Source: Caldora sp. SIO3E6 (GTDB lineage Bacteria; Cyanobacteriota; Cyanobacteriia; Cyanobacteriales; Coleofasciculaceae). From it: DNA of 14,403 bases. Made by a program: the position numbers and the translations under genes. The notes under the pieces were generated by a model that saw only the letters and a program-made list of their open reading frames with translations, searched no databases and was not told the origin of the DNA. Of the stretch, positions 1 to 6,541 are shown one piece after another; positions within the stretch are counted from its first letter, which is position 1, and the number at the start of each line of letters is the position of its first letter. The stretch lies in contig JAAHHL010000076.1 of NCBI GenBank assembly GCA_010672185.1, forward strand, positions 1-14,403. The letters are read 5' to 3'.

Positions 1-1
1 T

Positions 2-29
2 CCACCTGCCACCTACCACCTGTCACCTA
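2..29. repeat. Short heptamer tandem repeat (CCACCTR), four units
   Basis: Four consecutive 7-bp units (CCACCTG, CCACCTA, CCACCTG, TCACCTA) lie just upstream of glyS. They match the style of the short tandemly repeated repetitive (STRR) heptamers known from filamentous cyanobacteria and recur here with other unit sequences at several gene borders. The array may extend left of the window. Confidence 0.6.
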
Positions 30-71
30 AAAGGTAAACTGTTGAAATCAGCTCTATCCCTAAACTATCCT

Positions 72-2213
72 ATGGCTACATTTTTATTAGAAGTTGGTAC
101 AGAAGAATTACCCGCAGATTTTATTGCCAGTGCGATCGCTCAGTGGCAATCCCTTATCCCGAAAACCTTAGAGGAACAATTTTTGACTCCAGAAGGGATT
201 GAAGTCTACGGTACTCCCCGACGACTTGCGGTACTAATTCAAGGATTGCCAAAGCAGCAGCCTAATCGAGAGGAAGAGGTGAAGGGACCCCCTGCCAAGG
301 CGGCATTTAAAAATGGTGAACCGACTAAAGCAGCTCAAGGGTTTGCAAGGAAGCAAGGGGTAGAGCTAGATGATTTGGAAGTCAGAGATACGAATAAGGG
401 GGAATTTGTCTTTGTACTGAAGAAAATTGCCGGTCGTCCCGCTACAGAAATTTTAACTCAACTGATTCCGCAGTGGATTTTTGGTTTGGAAGGGAGACGG
501 TTTATGCGTTGGGCGGATGGGGATTTGCGGTTTCCTCGACCGATTCGCTGGCTAGTTTCCCTGTTGGATAATACCTTGTTGCCGGTACAATTAGTTAATG
601 GTTCCGAGAGCATCAACAGCGATCGCTTTTCCCAGGGACATCGCATCTTGCATCCAGAACCAGTGGAGATTTCCCAGGCAGCTGATTATGTTTCCTGTCT
701 CCAGGCTGCTTCTGTAGCAGTGGCTCCCGAGGAACGGCGGCAAAAAATTCAAGCACAAGTAGAGTCAGCAGCCCAAAAGTTAGGTGGTTATACCCCCATG
801 TATCCAGATTTGTGGGCAGAAGTAACTAATCTAGTAGAATGGCCGACAGCGGTTATCGGCAAATTTGACTCGGAATTCTTGGATTTGCCTCTAGAAGTAG
901 TGACTACAGTGATGGTAACTCATCAACGCTACTTTCCAGTTTTCCAAGATACCACCGCCACTAAATTAATTCCCCATTTTATTACCATTGGTAACGGCAA
1001 CCCTGCCAAATCCGAGATTATTGCTGCCGGTAATGAACGGGTAATCAGAGCTAGATTAGCAGATGGTCAGTTTTTCTACAAAGCCGACTTAAAATCCCCC
1101 TTGGAAACTTACTTACCTCAACTAGAAAAGGTCACCTTCCAGCAAGATTTGGGTTCGGTACGCCAAAAAGTGGGACGAATTGAGCAGATTGCAGGGCAAA
1201 TTGCTGAGGAGTTAGAACTAACTACAACCCAATGTACTGATATTCAACGAGCCGCTAGTTTGTGTAAAGCCGACTTAGTAACCCAAATGGTATACGAGTT
1301 TCCCGAATTACAAGGGATTATGGGGGAAAAATATGCCGCTGCTAGTGGAGAATCCCCAGCAGTAGCAACTGCTATGGTTGAACATTATTTACCCAAAGGA
1401 GCAGGAGACAAGTTACCTCAAACCCTAACTGGTCAAGTAGTAGGTATTGCTGATAGGTTGGATACCTTAGTCAGTATCTTTGGCTTGGGAATGTTACCCA
1501 CTGGTTCCTCCGACCCCTTTGCCCTGCGCCGTGCAGCTAATGCCGTAGTTAATATTACTTGGGAAGCCGACTTACCGATTAACTTGCAGCAGTTGTTACA
1601 AACTATTGCAACGGATTTTGTTGCCACCTTTCCCGATAAAACTTCTCCAGTGGAGTTGTTACTAGAGTTTTTCCTACAACGCATCCGCACCCTACTGCAA
1701 GAAGAGAGAAATATTGACTATGATTTAGTCAATGCAGTTTTAGGAGAGAATGATCTAGAATATCGAGAGAGAGCCTTAAAAGATTTATTAGATGTACGCG
1801 ATCGCGCTCTATTTCTCCAATCAATTCGGGATAATGGAAATTTAGACAAGATCTACGAAACTGTCAACCGTTCTACCCGTCTGGCGGCTCAGGGAGATTT
1901 GGATACCCATCAACTAGAGCCAGCACCGATAGTTAATACGGAACTATTCCAGAAACCGAGTGAGCAAAGGTTTTATGACGCTTTGGTAGCACTAGTGCCT
2001 CAAACCCAAGCCTCTCAACAACAGCGAGATTACCAGAATTTAGTGAAGGCTCTAACTGAAATTACTCCGAAAGTGAGTACTTTCTTTGATGGAGAAGAAA
2101 GTGTCCTAGTCATGGATCCTAACCCAGAAATCCAGCGCAATCGGCTGAACTTGCTGGGTTTACTCCGGAATCATGCGCGGGTATTGGCAGATTTTGGAGC
2201 AATTGTTAAGTAG
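72..2213 (+). CDS. glyS: Glycyl-tRNA synthetase beta subunit
   Basis: This is the beta subunit of the bacterial alpha2beta2 glycyl-tRNA synthetase, which charges tRNA-Gly together with the catalytic alpha subunit (glyQ, not in this window). The N-terminus MATFLLEVGTEELPADF is the family signature, so the ATG at 72 is chosen over an in-frame TTG at 42 that would add ten unlike residues. The product is 713 residues, normal for the family. The conserved DPFALRRA motif is at residues 481-488, and the C-terminal part (about 590-700) is the DALR-like tRNA/anticodon-binding region. Three HIP1 octamers lie inside the gene (132, 619, 1798), which marks it as long-resident cyanobacterial DNA. It is intact, and its stop codon lies in the first copy of a 21-bp direct repeat. 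Confidence 0.97.
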   Translation: MATFLLEVGTEELPADFIASAIAQWQSLIPKTLEEQFLTPEGIEVYGTPRRLAVLIQGLPKQQPNREEEVKGPPAKAAFKNGEPTKAAQGFARKQGVELDDLEVRDTNKGEFVFVLKKIAGRPATEILTQLIPQWIFGLEGRRFMRWADGDLRFPRPIRWLVSLLDNTLLPVQLVNGSESINSDRFSQGHRILHPEPVEISQAADYVSCLQAASVAVAPEERRQKIQAQVESAAQKLGGYTPMYPDLWAEVTNLVEWPTAVIGKFDSEFLDLPLEVVTTVMVTHQRYFPVFQDTTATKLIPHFITIGNGNPAKSEIIAAGNERVIRARLADGQFFYKADLKSPLETYLPQLEKVTFQQDLGSVRQKVGRIEQIAGQIAEELELTTTQCTDIQRAASLCKADLVTQMVYEFPELQGIMGEKYAAASGESPAVATAMVEHYLPKGAGDKLPQTLTGQVVGIADRLDTLVSIFGLGMLPTGSSDPFALRRAANAVVNITWEADLPINLQQLLQTIATDFVATFPDKTSPVELLLEFFLQRIRTLLQEERNIDYDLVNAVLGENDLEYRERALKDLLDVRDRALFLQSIRDNGNLDKIYETVNRSTRLAAQGDLDTHQLEPAPIVNTELFQKPSEQRFYDALVALVPQTQASQQQRDYQNLVKALTEITPKVSTFFDGEESVLVMDPNPEIQRNRLNLLGLLRNHARVLADFGAIVK

Positions 2214-2292
2214 GGTTTGCTGAATAAGTAATAAGCAGTAGTAGGACTTCAGTCCAAAAAGAAGCCCTAAATAGGGTTTGCTGTATAAGTAA
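2211..2292. repeat. Imperfect 21-bp direct repeat flanking small hairpins
   Basis: A 21-bp sequence beginning TAGGGTTTGCTG occurs at 2211-2231 and again at 2272-2292 with one mismatch. Between the copies are two small palindromes: GGACTTCAGTCC (around 2246) and CCCTAAATAGGG (around 2268). The first copy supplies the glyS stop codon. The GACTTCAGTC core recurs at about 3988 in another intergenic region. The arrangement looks like a small interspersed element or the relic of one. No transposase is present. Confidence 0.5.
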
Positions 2293-2314
2293 CAAGTAAC
2301 AAGTAACAAATAAC
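2287..2314. repeat. Heptamer repeat AAGTAAC, four units
   Basis: Three AAGTAAC units are followed by one AAATAAC unit. This is a second STRR-like heptamer family in the glyS 3' intergenic region, overlapping the end of the second 21-bp direct repeat. Confidence 0.7.
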
Positions 2315-2413
2315 AAAGGAGTGAAGAATTTATCAGCGCGTGAGTGAGCACTTACATCCCCCAAGGTTACCTAGGTATTTGCCAATTTTACCAGGTAATC
2401 CCTAATAAAATCT

Positions 2414-2462
2414 TTACTTATTACTTATTACTTATTACTTATTACTTATTACTTATTACTTA
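2414..2462. repeat. Heptamer repeat TTACTTA, seven units
   Basis: Seven perfect tandem 7-bp units run into the 3' end of the neighbouring minus-strand gene. That gene's TAA stop (2462-2460) is formed by the last unit. Changes in unit number would leave the protein unchanged because the repeat lies downstream of the stop on that strand. Confidence 0.9.
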
Positions 2463-3845
2463 TTCCTGCATTCCCGCATATAACAATCGTGTAAACAACC
2501 TTGCACCATCGTCCTCTTTCAGCTCAGCATAGGAGGGAAACTCACGAATACCGACTACCCGTAAATCAGACAATAACTCTGGATGAAATTGGCAGGTGAA
2601 AGAACGTCGCACTTCTTTGCTCTCAAAATCTTTGTAGTTAATACAAGTAGCAGAACATTCCGTTACCACTTCACCATGCTCAGTAGTAGAACATAAAATT
2701 TCGATGGCATCAGGAAGCTTAATGATCCAAGATAAAGGGCTATTGGCGACGATATGACGACAGGGAATAAGGGCATTATGAATTAGTTGATAAGCCCAAT
2801 TCGCAAATAAAATAGCTTCCTCGTTTACCTCATCGGAGTGGAACATGGCAATATTCAGTTCTTTCTCATATTCAATTGAGGTATCAATCACTCCTTCATG
2901 TTCATCAGCGGTAACCTCATGAGCCATAATCAACTCTTCGGGAATATCGGAGTTGAGAGCATCGGGAGATTGATAATGTTGTAGCTGGCGATCGCCTACT
3001 TCTTTAGTTTCGTTCTCGGCAACGGCAAACTCCGGATGTTCCCAATTATCTGCTACAATAGCCCCACTTTTCTTCTTGACAATTAAAGAGTTACCAACTG
3101 ATTGGATTTTCTGAAAAACATTCTTGAGCATTCTTAATACTCTACCATCGGCATCGTTAGCTAAAGCCTCCATAGCCAAAACGGCTTTAACTGCCTTTTG
3201 AATTAAACTAATATGGGCCTGAGCTACCAGTTGATGTCCCAGACAAATAAACACCGCAGGGGCACTGGTAGGAGTGCGAGCTAAGAGAATTTGTTCCACT
3301 AACTCAATCAGTTCCTTGTGGGAACAATTAGAACTGTTAAAAGATTCGGTATTACGGACAGAAGGATCTCCCCCCTCAACTACAATTGCTAAACTAGAAC
3401 TAATGATCGGAACTAGCTTCTCGGTGTCAAAAAGTCCTGAAGACCAAAGGGGCAAGAGAATGGAATCACAATCGGCGATTTTTTGGGCGAGGAAAGCAAC
3501 GTTAACCGAAGCGCGAACATCCTCCCCAAGATGATTATAACCCACATGTTCCCAAGGCTCAATAATGGTAATTGTGTTACGGAATAACTGAGGATTACTC
3601 ATCAGGTAAGTAAATGCTTCCTCAGAATCAATAACTTTTTCTAAAGGTTTATCTAACCCCCACTTAAATTCAGGATTATCATCACGTAAAGATTCCTCAC
3701 CAAGGGGATTAGGAGAATGCCTGTCCGCTAAAAATCGACCAAGTAAAATATGAATGGATTCAAATTCCGAGCCTCCTTGGCTTAAATAACCAGGCTTTAA
3801 TCTCCAATTTGCCGTATCCGTTGGTTGAGGTGTGCTAGAACCCAT
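2460..3845 (-). CDS. Class I glutamine amidotransferase-like protein of unknown substrate
   Basis: A 461-residue cytosolic protein without signal peptide or obvious membrane helix. It contains the two hallmarks of a class I (triad) glutamine amidotransferase: a nucleophile elbow FICLGHQ with Cys201 and a distal QFHPE with His421 and Glu423, the Cys-His-Glu triad that releases ammonia from glutamine. In classical domains the two elements are roughly 80-100 residues apart; here about 220 separate them, with an acidic, low-similarity stretch (about 265-340) in between. The N-terminal 100 residues are not recognised. No synthetase partner is adjacent, so the acceptor substrate is unknown, and a non-GATase role of the fold is possible. 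The ATG at 3845 has no clear Shine-Dalgarno but lies 46 nt from a good -10 box. One HIP1 site is inside (2988). Confidence 0.7.
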   Translation of the reverse strand: MGSSTPQPTDTANWRLKPGYLSQGGSEFESIHILLGRFLADRHSPNPLGEESLRDDNPEFKWGLDKPLEKVIDSEEAFTYLMSNPQLFRNTITIIEPWEHVGYNHLGEDVRASVNVAFLAQKIADCDSILLPLWSSGLFDTEKLVPIISSSLAIVVEGGDPSVRNTESFNSSNCSHKELIELVEQILLARTPTSAPAVFICLGHQLVAQAHISLIQKAVKAVLAMEALANDADGRVLRMLKNVFQKIQSVGNSLIVKKKSGAIVADNWEHPEFAVAENETKEVGDRQLQHYQSPDALNSDIPEELIMAHEVTADEHEGVIDTSIEYEKELNIAMFHSDEVNEEAILFANWAYQLIHNALIPCRHIVANSPLSWIIKLPDAIEILCSTTEHGEVVTECSATCINYKDFESKEVRRSFTCQFHPELLSDLRVVGIREFPSYAELKEDDGARLFTRLLYAGMQE

Positions 3846-3890
3846 GAGTAGTATTTTGAACTGAATAGTTTTGTGAATTAACAGTGCCGT

Positions 3891-3919
3891 ATTGTATAGT
3901 ATTTTTCGCTACAGGACAA
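3891..3919 (-). promoter_or_regulatory. Predicted sigma70-type promoter for the amidotransferase-like gene
   Basis: On the minus strand, TTGTCC (3919-3914) and TACAAT (3896-3891) are separated by 17 nt, matching the -35/-10 consensus at 4/6 and 5/6 positions. Transcription would start near 3884 and give a leader of about 40 nt before the ATG at 3845. Confidence 0.5.
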
Positions 3920-4013
3920 TGGTAAGCTCACAATCCTATTGAATAGAGGCAAATTATGGTACAAATTGAGCTACATTTATATGTTAGAGACTTCAGTCTT
4001 AGTTAAGAGCCTT

Positions 4014-4042
4014 CCCACTAGCGGCACACCATCCGCTACGGG
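4014..4042. repeat. Imperfect hairpin, interspersed-repeat-like
   Basis: TAGCGG (4019-4024) pairs with CCGCTA (4033-4038) across an 8-nt loop. An outer CCC/GGG (4014-4016, 4040-4042) extends the stem after small bulges. It sits in the divergent spacer next to the heptamer array. It is probably an interspersed repeat rather than a terminator, because no T-run follows. Confidence 0.45.
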
Positions 4043-4054
4043 AGAAACAATATC

Positions 4055-4166
4055 ATTCCCAATTCCCGATTCCCGATTCCCAATTCCCGATTCCCAATTC
4101 CCAATTCCCAATTCCCAATTCCCAATTCCCAATTCCCAATTCCCGATTCCCAATTCCCAATTCCCG
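4055..4166. repeat. Heptamer repeat ATTCCCR, sixteen units
   Basis: Sixteen contiguous 7-bp units, ATTCCCA or ATTCCCG, total 112 bp. The array occupies most of the spacer upstream of the SWIM gene and ends 36 bp before its start codon. Unit number could therefore affect promoter or leader spacing. Open frames read through this array on both strands are artefacts of the repeat. Confidence 0.95.
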
Positions 4167-4201
4167 ATAGCATTTAAGTACATTTGTTCTATAAAATAAC
4201 C

Positions 4202-5047
4202 ATGAACAATTACGAAATTGAAAGCCAAGAATGGTGGGTTCAACGGTGGAATGATTTACTCAACTCTTATCGCTTTAAGAAGCGCTTGGAAAGAGGGCGG
4301 AAATATGCTAAAGAAGGTAATATTCTCAGTATTGAATTTCCCAGCTCAGAAGTAGTAGCGAAGGTACAAGGTACAGCACCTGAACCTTACGAACTTTCTA
4401 TTTCCATTGATCCTTTCACAGATGAAGACTGGGATTATGTAGTAAGTACCTTAGCAGAAGAAGCAATTTATTCGGCCCAACTGTTGGCAGGAGAAATGCC
4501 CCACAATATTGAGCAAGTATTTACCGCCAATGGTTTGAGCCTGTTTCCTTTTACCCTAGCTGATGTTCATTCCCACTGCACTTGTCCTGACCCCAAAAAT
4601 CCTTGCAAGCATATTGCCGCAGTTTACTATGAATTAGGCGATCGCTTTAGTGAAGATCCTTTTGTCTTATTCCAGTTGCGGGGACGCACGAGAGCCCAAA
4701 TCCTGGATAAATTACGTCAGCTGCGGAGTAAGGAAGTAGAGGAGGAGATGGTAACGGAGGAAGCCTCTAGCCTCACCTCTCAATCTCCTGTTAATGAAGC
4801 CCAGTTTAGGGAAGGAGAGGGTAGTATAGAAGAAGAATCTGCCCTTAATATTCATCAATTTTGGCAATACGATGAACCCTTAGACTCTTCCCTAGTTGTG
4901 ATTGCCCCCCCCCAAGATAGTCGTACTGTTCTGGATGTCCTGGGGACAATTCCTTTAGCTGCTGCTGATGCTCCCCTTATGGAGTATCTGAAGGAAGTTT
5001 ATCAGACAGTTAGTCAAAAGGCGATGATGTCGGCACTGAATTCTTAG
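4202..5047 (+). CDS. SWIM zinc-finger domain protein
   Basis: A 281-residue protein with a canonical SWIM zinc-binding motif, C-x-C-x6-C-x-H: Cys126, Cys128, Cys135 and His137 in HCTCPDPKNPCKH. SWIM domains are thought to mediate DNA or protein contacts, and bacterial stand-alone forms often accompany SNF2-type helicases, but no helicase is in this window. The N-terminal 120 residues (WWVQRWNDLL onward) are the usual leader of cyanobacterial SWIM proteins. A variable acidic segment (about 176-215) precedes a C-terminal helical part. The ATG at 4202 fits the conserved start; an upstream TTG at 4184 is unlikely. A run of nine C residues (4905-4913) inside the gene is a slippage risk. The gene probably forms a two-gene unit with the small downstream gene (39-bp gap). 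Confidence 0.88.
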   Translation: MNNYEIESQEWWVQRWNDLLNSYRFKKRLERGRKYAKEGNILSIEFPSSEVVAKVQGTAPEPYELSISIDPFTDEDWDYVVSTLAEEAIYSAQLLAGEMPHNIEQVFTANGLSLFPFTLADVHSHCTCPDPKNPCKHIAAVYYELGDRFSEDPFVLFQLRGRTRAQILDKLRQLRSKEVEEEMVTEEASSLTSQSPVNEAQFREGEGSIEEESALNIHQFWQYDEPLDSSLVVIAPPQDSRTVLDVLGTIPLAAADAPLMEYLKEVYQTVSQKAMMSALNS

Positions 5048-5086
5048 GTGTTAAGTGTTAGAGCAGTTCTTGTATCCGTGAGGTAT

Positions 5087-5440
5087 ATGCAAGATTTATA
5101 TACATTGATCAAGAAAATCAAGAAAGCTCCTTCTATGTATCTAGGACAGCACTCAATTATTTGCTTACAAGCTTTTTTGTCGGGCTATAGTGTAGCCAAG
5201 CATGAGTTGGGGGAGCAATCTACGGAACAAGAGCAGGACTTTAGAGAATTTCCTGAATGGATAAGAAAAAGATTCAATATTCAAACTAGCCAATCTTGGG
5301 CTAGTGTCATTCTATTTTACTCTGAAGATGAGAGAAAGGCACTAGATAAATTTTTTCAACTGTTTGAAGAATTTTTAATTCGTAATGGTTCTCTAGAAAT
5401 TCTCAGTGGAGGTGAATTGGAGTCAGACGTTTTCCCATGA
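5087..5440 (+). CDS. Small conserved protein of unknown function
   Basis: A 117-residue protein beginning MQDLYTLIKKIKKAPSMYLG. The ATG at 5087 has a GTGAGG ribosome-site-like sequence 3-4 nt upstream and matches where the conserved-looking part starts; an in-frame GTG at 5048 would add 13 unlike residues. The sequence is mostly amphipathic helix, with no signal peptide or membrane segment. The pattern 'KxPxMYLG ... FLxGY ... HELG ... F..W' resembles small proteins from bacterial genomes that I recall as hypothetical, some near toxin/immunity loci. I do not recognise a defined function. It follows the SWIM gene closely and is convergent with the ubiquitin-like operon. Confidence 0.7.
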   Translation: MQDLYTLIKKIKKAPSMYLGQHSIICLQAFLSGYSVAKHELGEQSTEQEQDFREFPEWIRKRFNIQTSQSWASVILFYSEDERKALDKFFQLFEEFLIRNGSLEILSGGELESDVFP

Positions 5441-5456
5441 ACAACAAGCGATCGCG

Positions 5457-5507
5457 CTGGTCATGATTGCGTTCTGTATCAAAAATTATCCCTACTTCAA
5501 TATCTCC
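5457..5507 (-). pseudogene. xisI: Degenerate xisI fragment
   Basis: On the minus strand the 17 codons read GDIEVGIIFDTERNHDQ, which resembles the conserved core of XisI, a small protein usually paired with XisH and linked to fdxN-element excision in heterocystous cyanobacteria. A stop codon lies just before it (near 5520), and the sequence after it runs into a HIP1 site and loses similarity, so only a remnant remains. No xisH is adjacent. It lies immediately downstream of the last gene of the ubiquitin-like operon. The match is short and made from memory of the family. Confidence 0.5.
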
Positions 5508-5530
5508 TTCAACAGATTAAATAATATCTG

Positions 5531-6526
5531 CTATTGTCTGTAAATTCTTAAAGTAAAATAAGTTGATCTATCTGTGCTCTGGTTCCAAATTTTTATATCA
5601 TAATATCCAGAAGACAGGTAAAAATTTCTTAATTCATCTGAGCCTGAATTCGTCCTTTTTGAATTCTTAACATAATTTCCACTAGAATCTATTATTTCAA
5701 AATCTCCATTTGCTTCCATATCTTTAAGATAAATATTAAAACGACTTCCATTAGGGACATAAAGTCTGTAATGAACAGGATTATCTCTGTTATTCATTTG
5801 GCTAAGGTAGCCTCGATATTTCACATCAGAATTATCTGGTATAGAATATGGATAACCATTCAGCGTATTTTTGTAAGTATCTCGTTGATCTTTGTAAGTA
5901 TTCCGTTGATCTTCATAAGTATCTCGTTGTTCTTTGTAAGAATCTCGTTCTTGAAGCAAACAATCAATCTTTTTTCCTAAAGAAGCAACTTTATTTTCTA
6001 CGTCAATTGGATTTAATTTATTCTTTTGGCAATTATTTAAAGTTATTTTTTTATTGAATGCAGAGATTGTTTCTTCAACTTCAGAACGCTCCTTTTCCAA
6101 GTCATCAATTTTACTTTGCGTGTCAAAATTAAGCCGTTGAAGGTTATCAATATTTTGGTATTGGTCGTAGGCAAAGTATCCTAGTCCAGCTATTCCTGCA
6201 GTGAGTAAGTAACAAAAAGTAGTAATAATTTGGATTTTTCCCTTTCGGTTTGTAATCTCGGCGGTAAGGTCTTTGATTTTTCTCTCTAGTTTTGTAGTAT
6301 CACCCAATCGAGGAGTATGAGGAAACTCAGCAAGTGTTTCAGTTTGGTCACAATGCCTACCTCTCATAGCTTCCCAACTGCTTTCTAGGAATGCTGACTT
6401 ACACCTAGCACAAAATACAACGCGATCCCCATGCTTGAGCGTCTCCTTGGTGAAAGGATCTCTGCGTCCTTCACGAAGGAATCTCTCATGCCTGCCTTCA
6501 TTCACCTCATGGATATGCACACTCAT
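5531..6526 (-). CDS. RING/U-box-like zinc module fused to transmembrane coiled-coil and beta-rich domain; candidate membrane E3
   Basis: The last gene of the operon encodes 331 residues. Residues 21-65 (RRDPFTKETLKHGDRVVFC...) follow a RING/U-box-like pattern. The first knuckle has Asp23-x-x-Thr26 in place of Cys-x-x-Cys, while Cys39, Cys42, His58 and Cys59 could hold one zinc, and Trp51 lies where RING domains often have an aromatic. Residues about 99-120 form one hydrophobic helix (IITTFCYLLTAGIAGLGYFAY) preceded by a basic stretch, predicting a cytosolic N-terminus. A coiled coil follows (about 124-222), including four tandem heptads of the type RDTYKDQ (193-220). The last 105 residues are beta-rich and resemble a pre-peptidase C-terminal (PPC) type sandwich. 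The start lies 15 bp after the JAB stop, with AAGGA overlapping that stop. Known family role of RING/U-box: recruiting E2-Ub to targets. The E3 role here is inference from fold and context. Confidence 0.75.
   Translation of the reverse strand: MSVHIHEVNEGRHERFLREGRRDPFTKETLKHGDRVVFCARCKSAFLESSWEAMRGRHCDQTETLAEFPHTPRLGDTTKLERKIKDLTAEITNRKGKIQIITTFCYLLTAGIAGLGYFAYDQYQNIDNLQRLNFDTQSKIDDLEKERSEVEETISAFNKKITLNNCQKNKLNPIDVENKVASLGKKIDCLLQERDSYKEQRDTYEDQRNTYKDQRDTYKNTLNGYPYSIPDNSDVKYRGYLSQMNNRDNPVHYRLYVPNGSRFNIYLKDMEANGDFEIIDSSGNYVKNSKRTNSGSDELRNFYLSSGYYDIKIWNQSTDRSTYFTLRIYRQ
5870..5953 (-). repeat. Four 21-bp tandem repeats encoding coiled-coil heptads
   Basis: Four consecutive 21-bp units (5870-5890, 5891-5911, 5912-5932, 5933-5953) are near-identical and each encodes one coiled-coil heptad (RDTYKDQ type). 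Because the unit is a multiple of three, gain or loss would lengthen or shorten the stalk without shifting frame. Confidence 0.9.
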
Positions 6527-6541
6527 AATTCAAACTTGTCC

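Noticed and set aside
4055..4166. CRISPR array
   Set aside because: Units are 7 bp with no spacers, and no cas genes are present.
3939..4243. Two overlapping open frames on opposite strands with NSQFPIP-type repeats
   Set aside because: They are translations of the 7-bp array; a 7-bp unit without stops opens frames on both strands.
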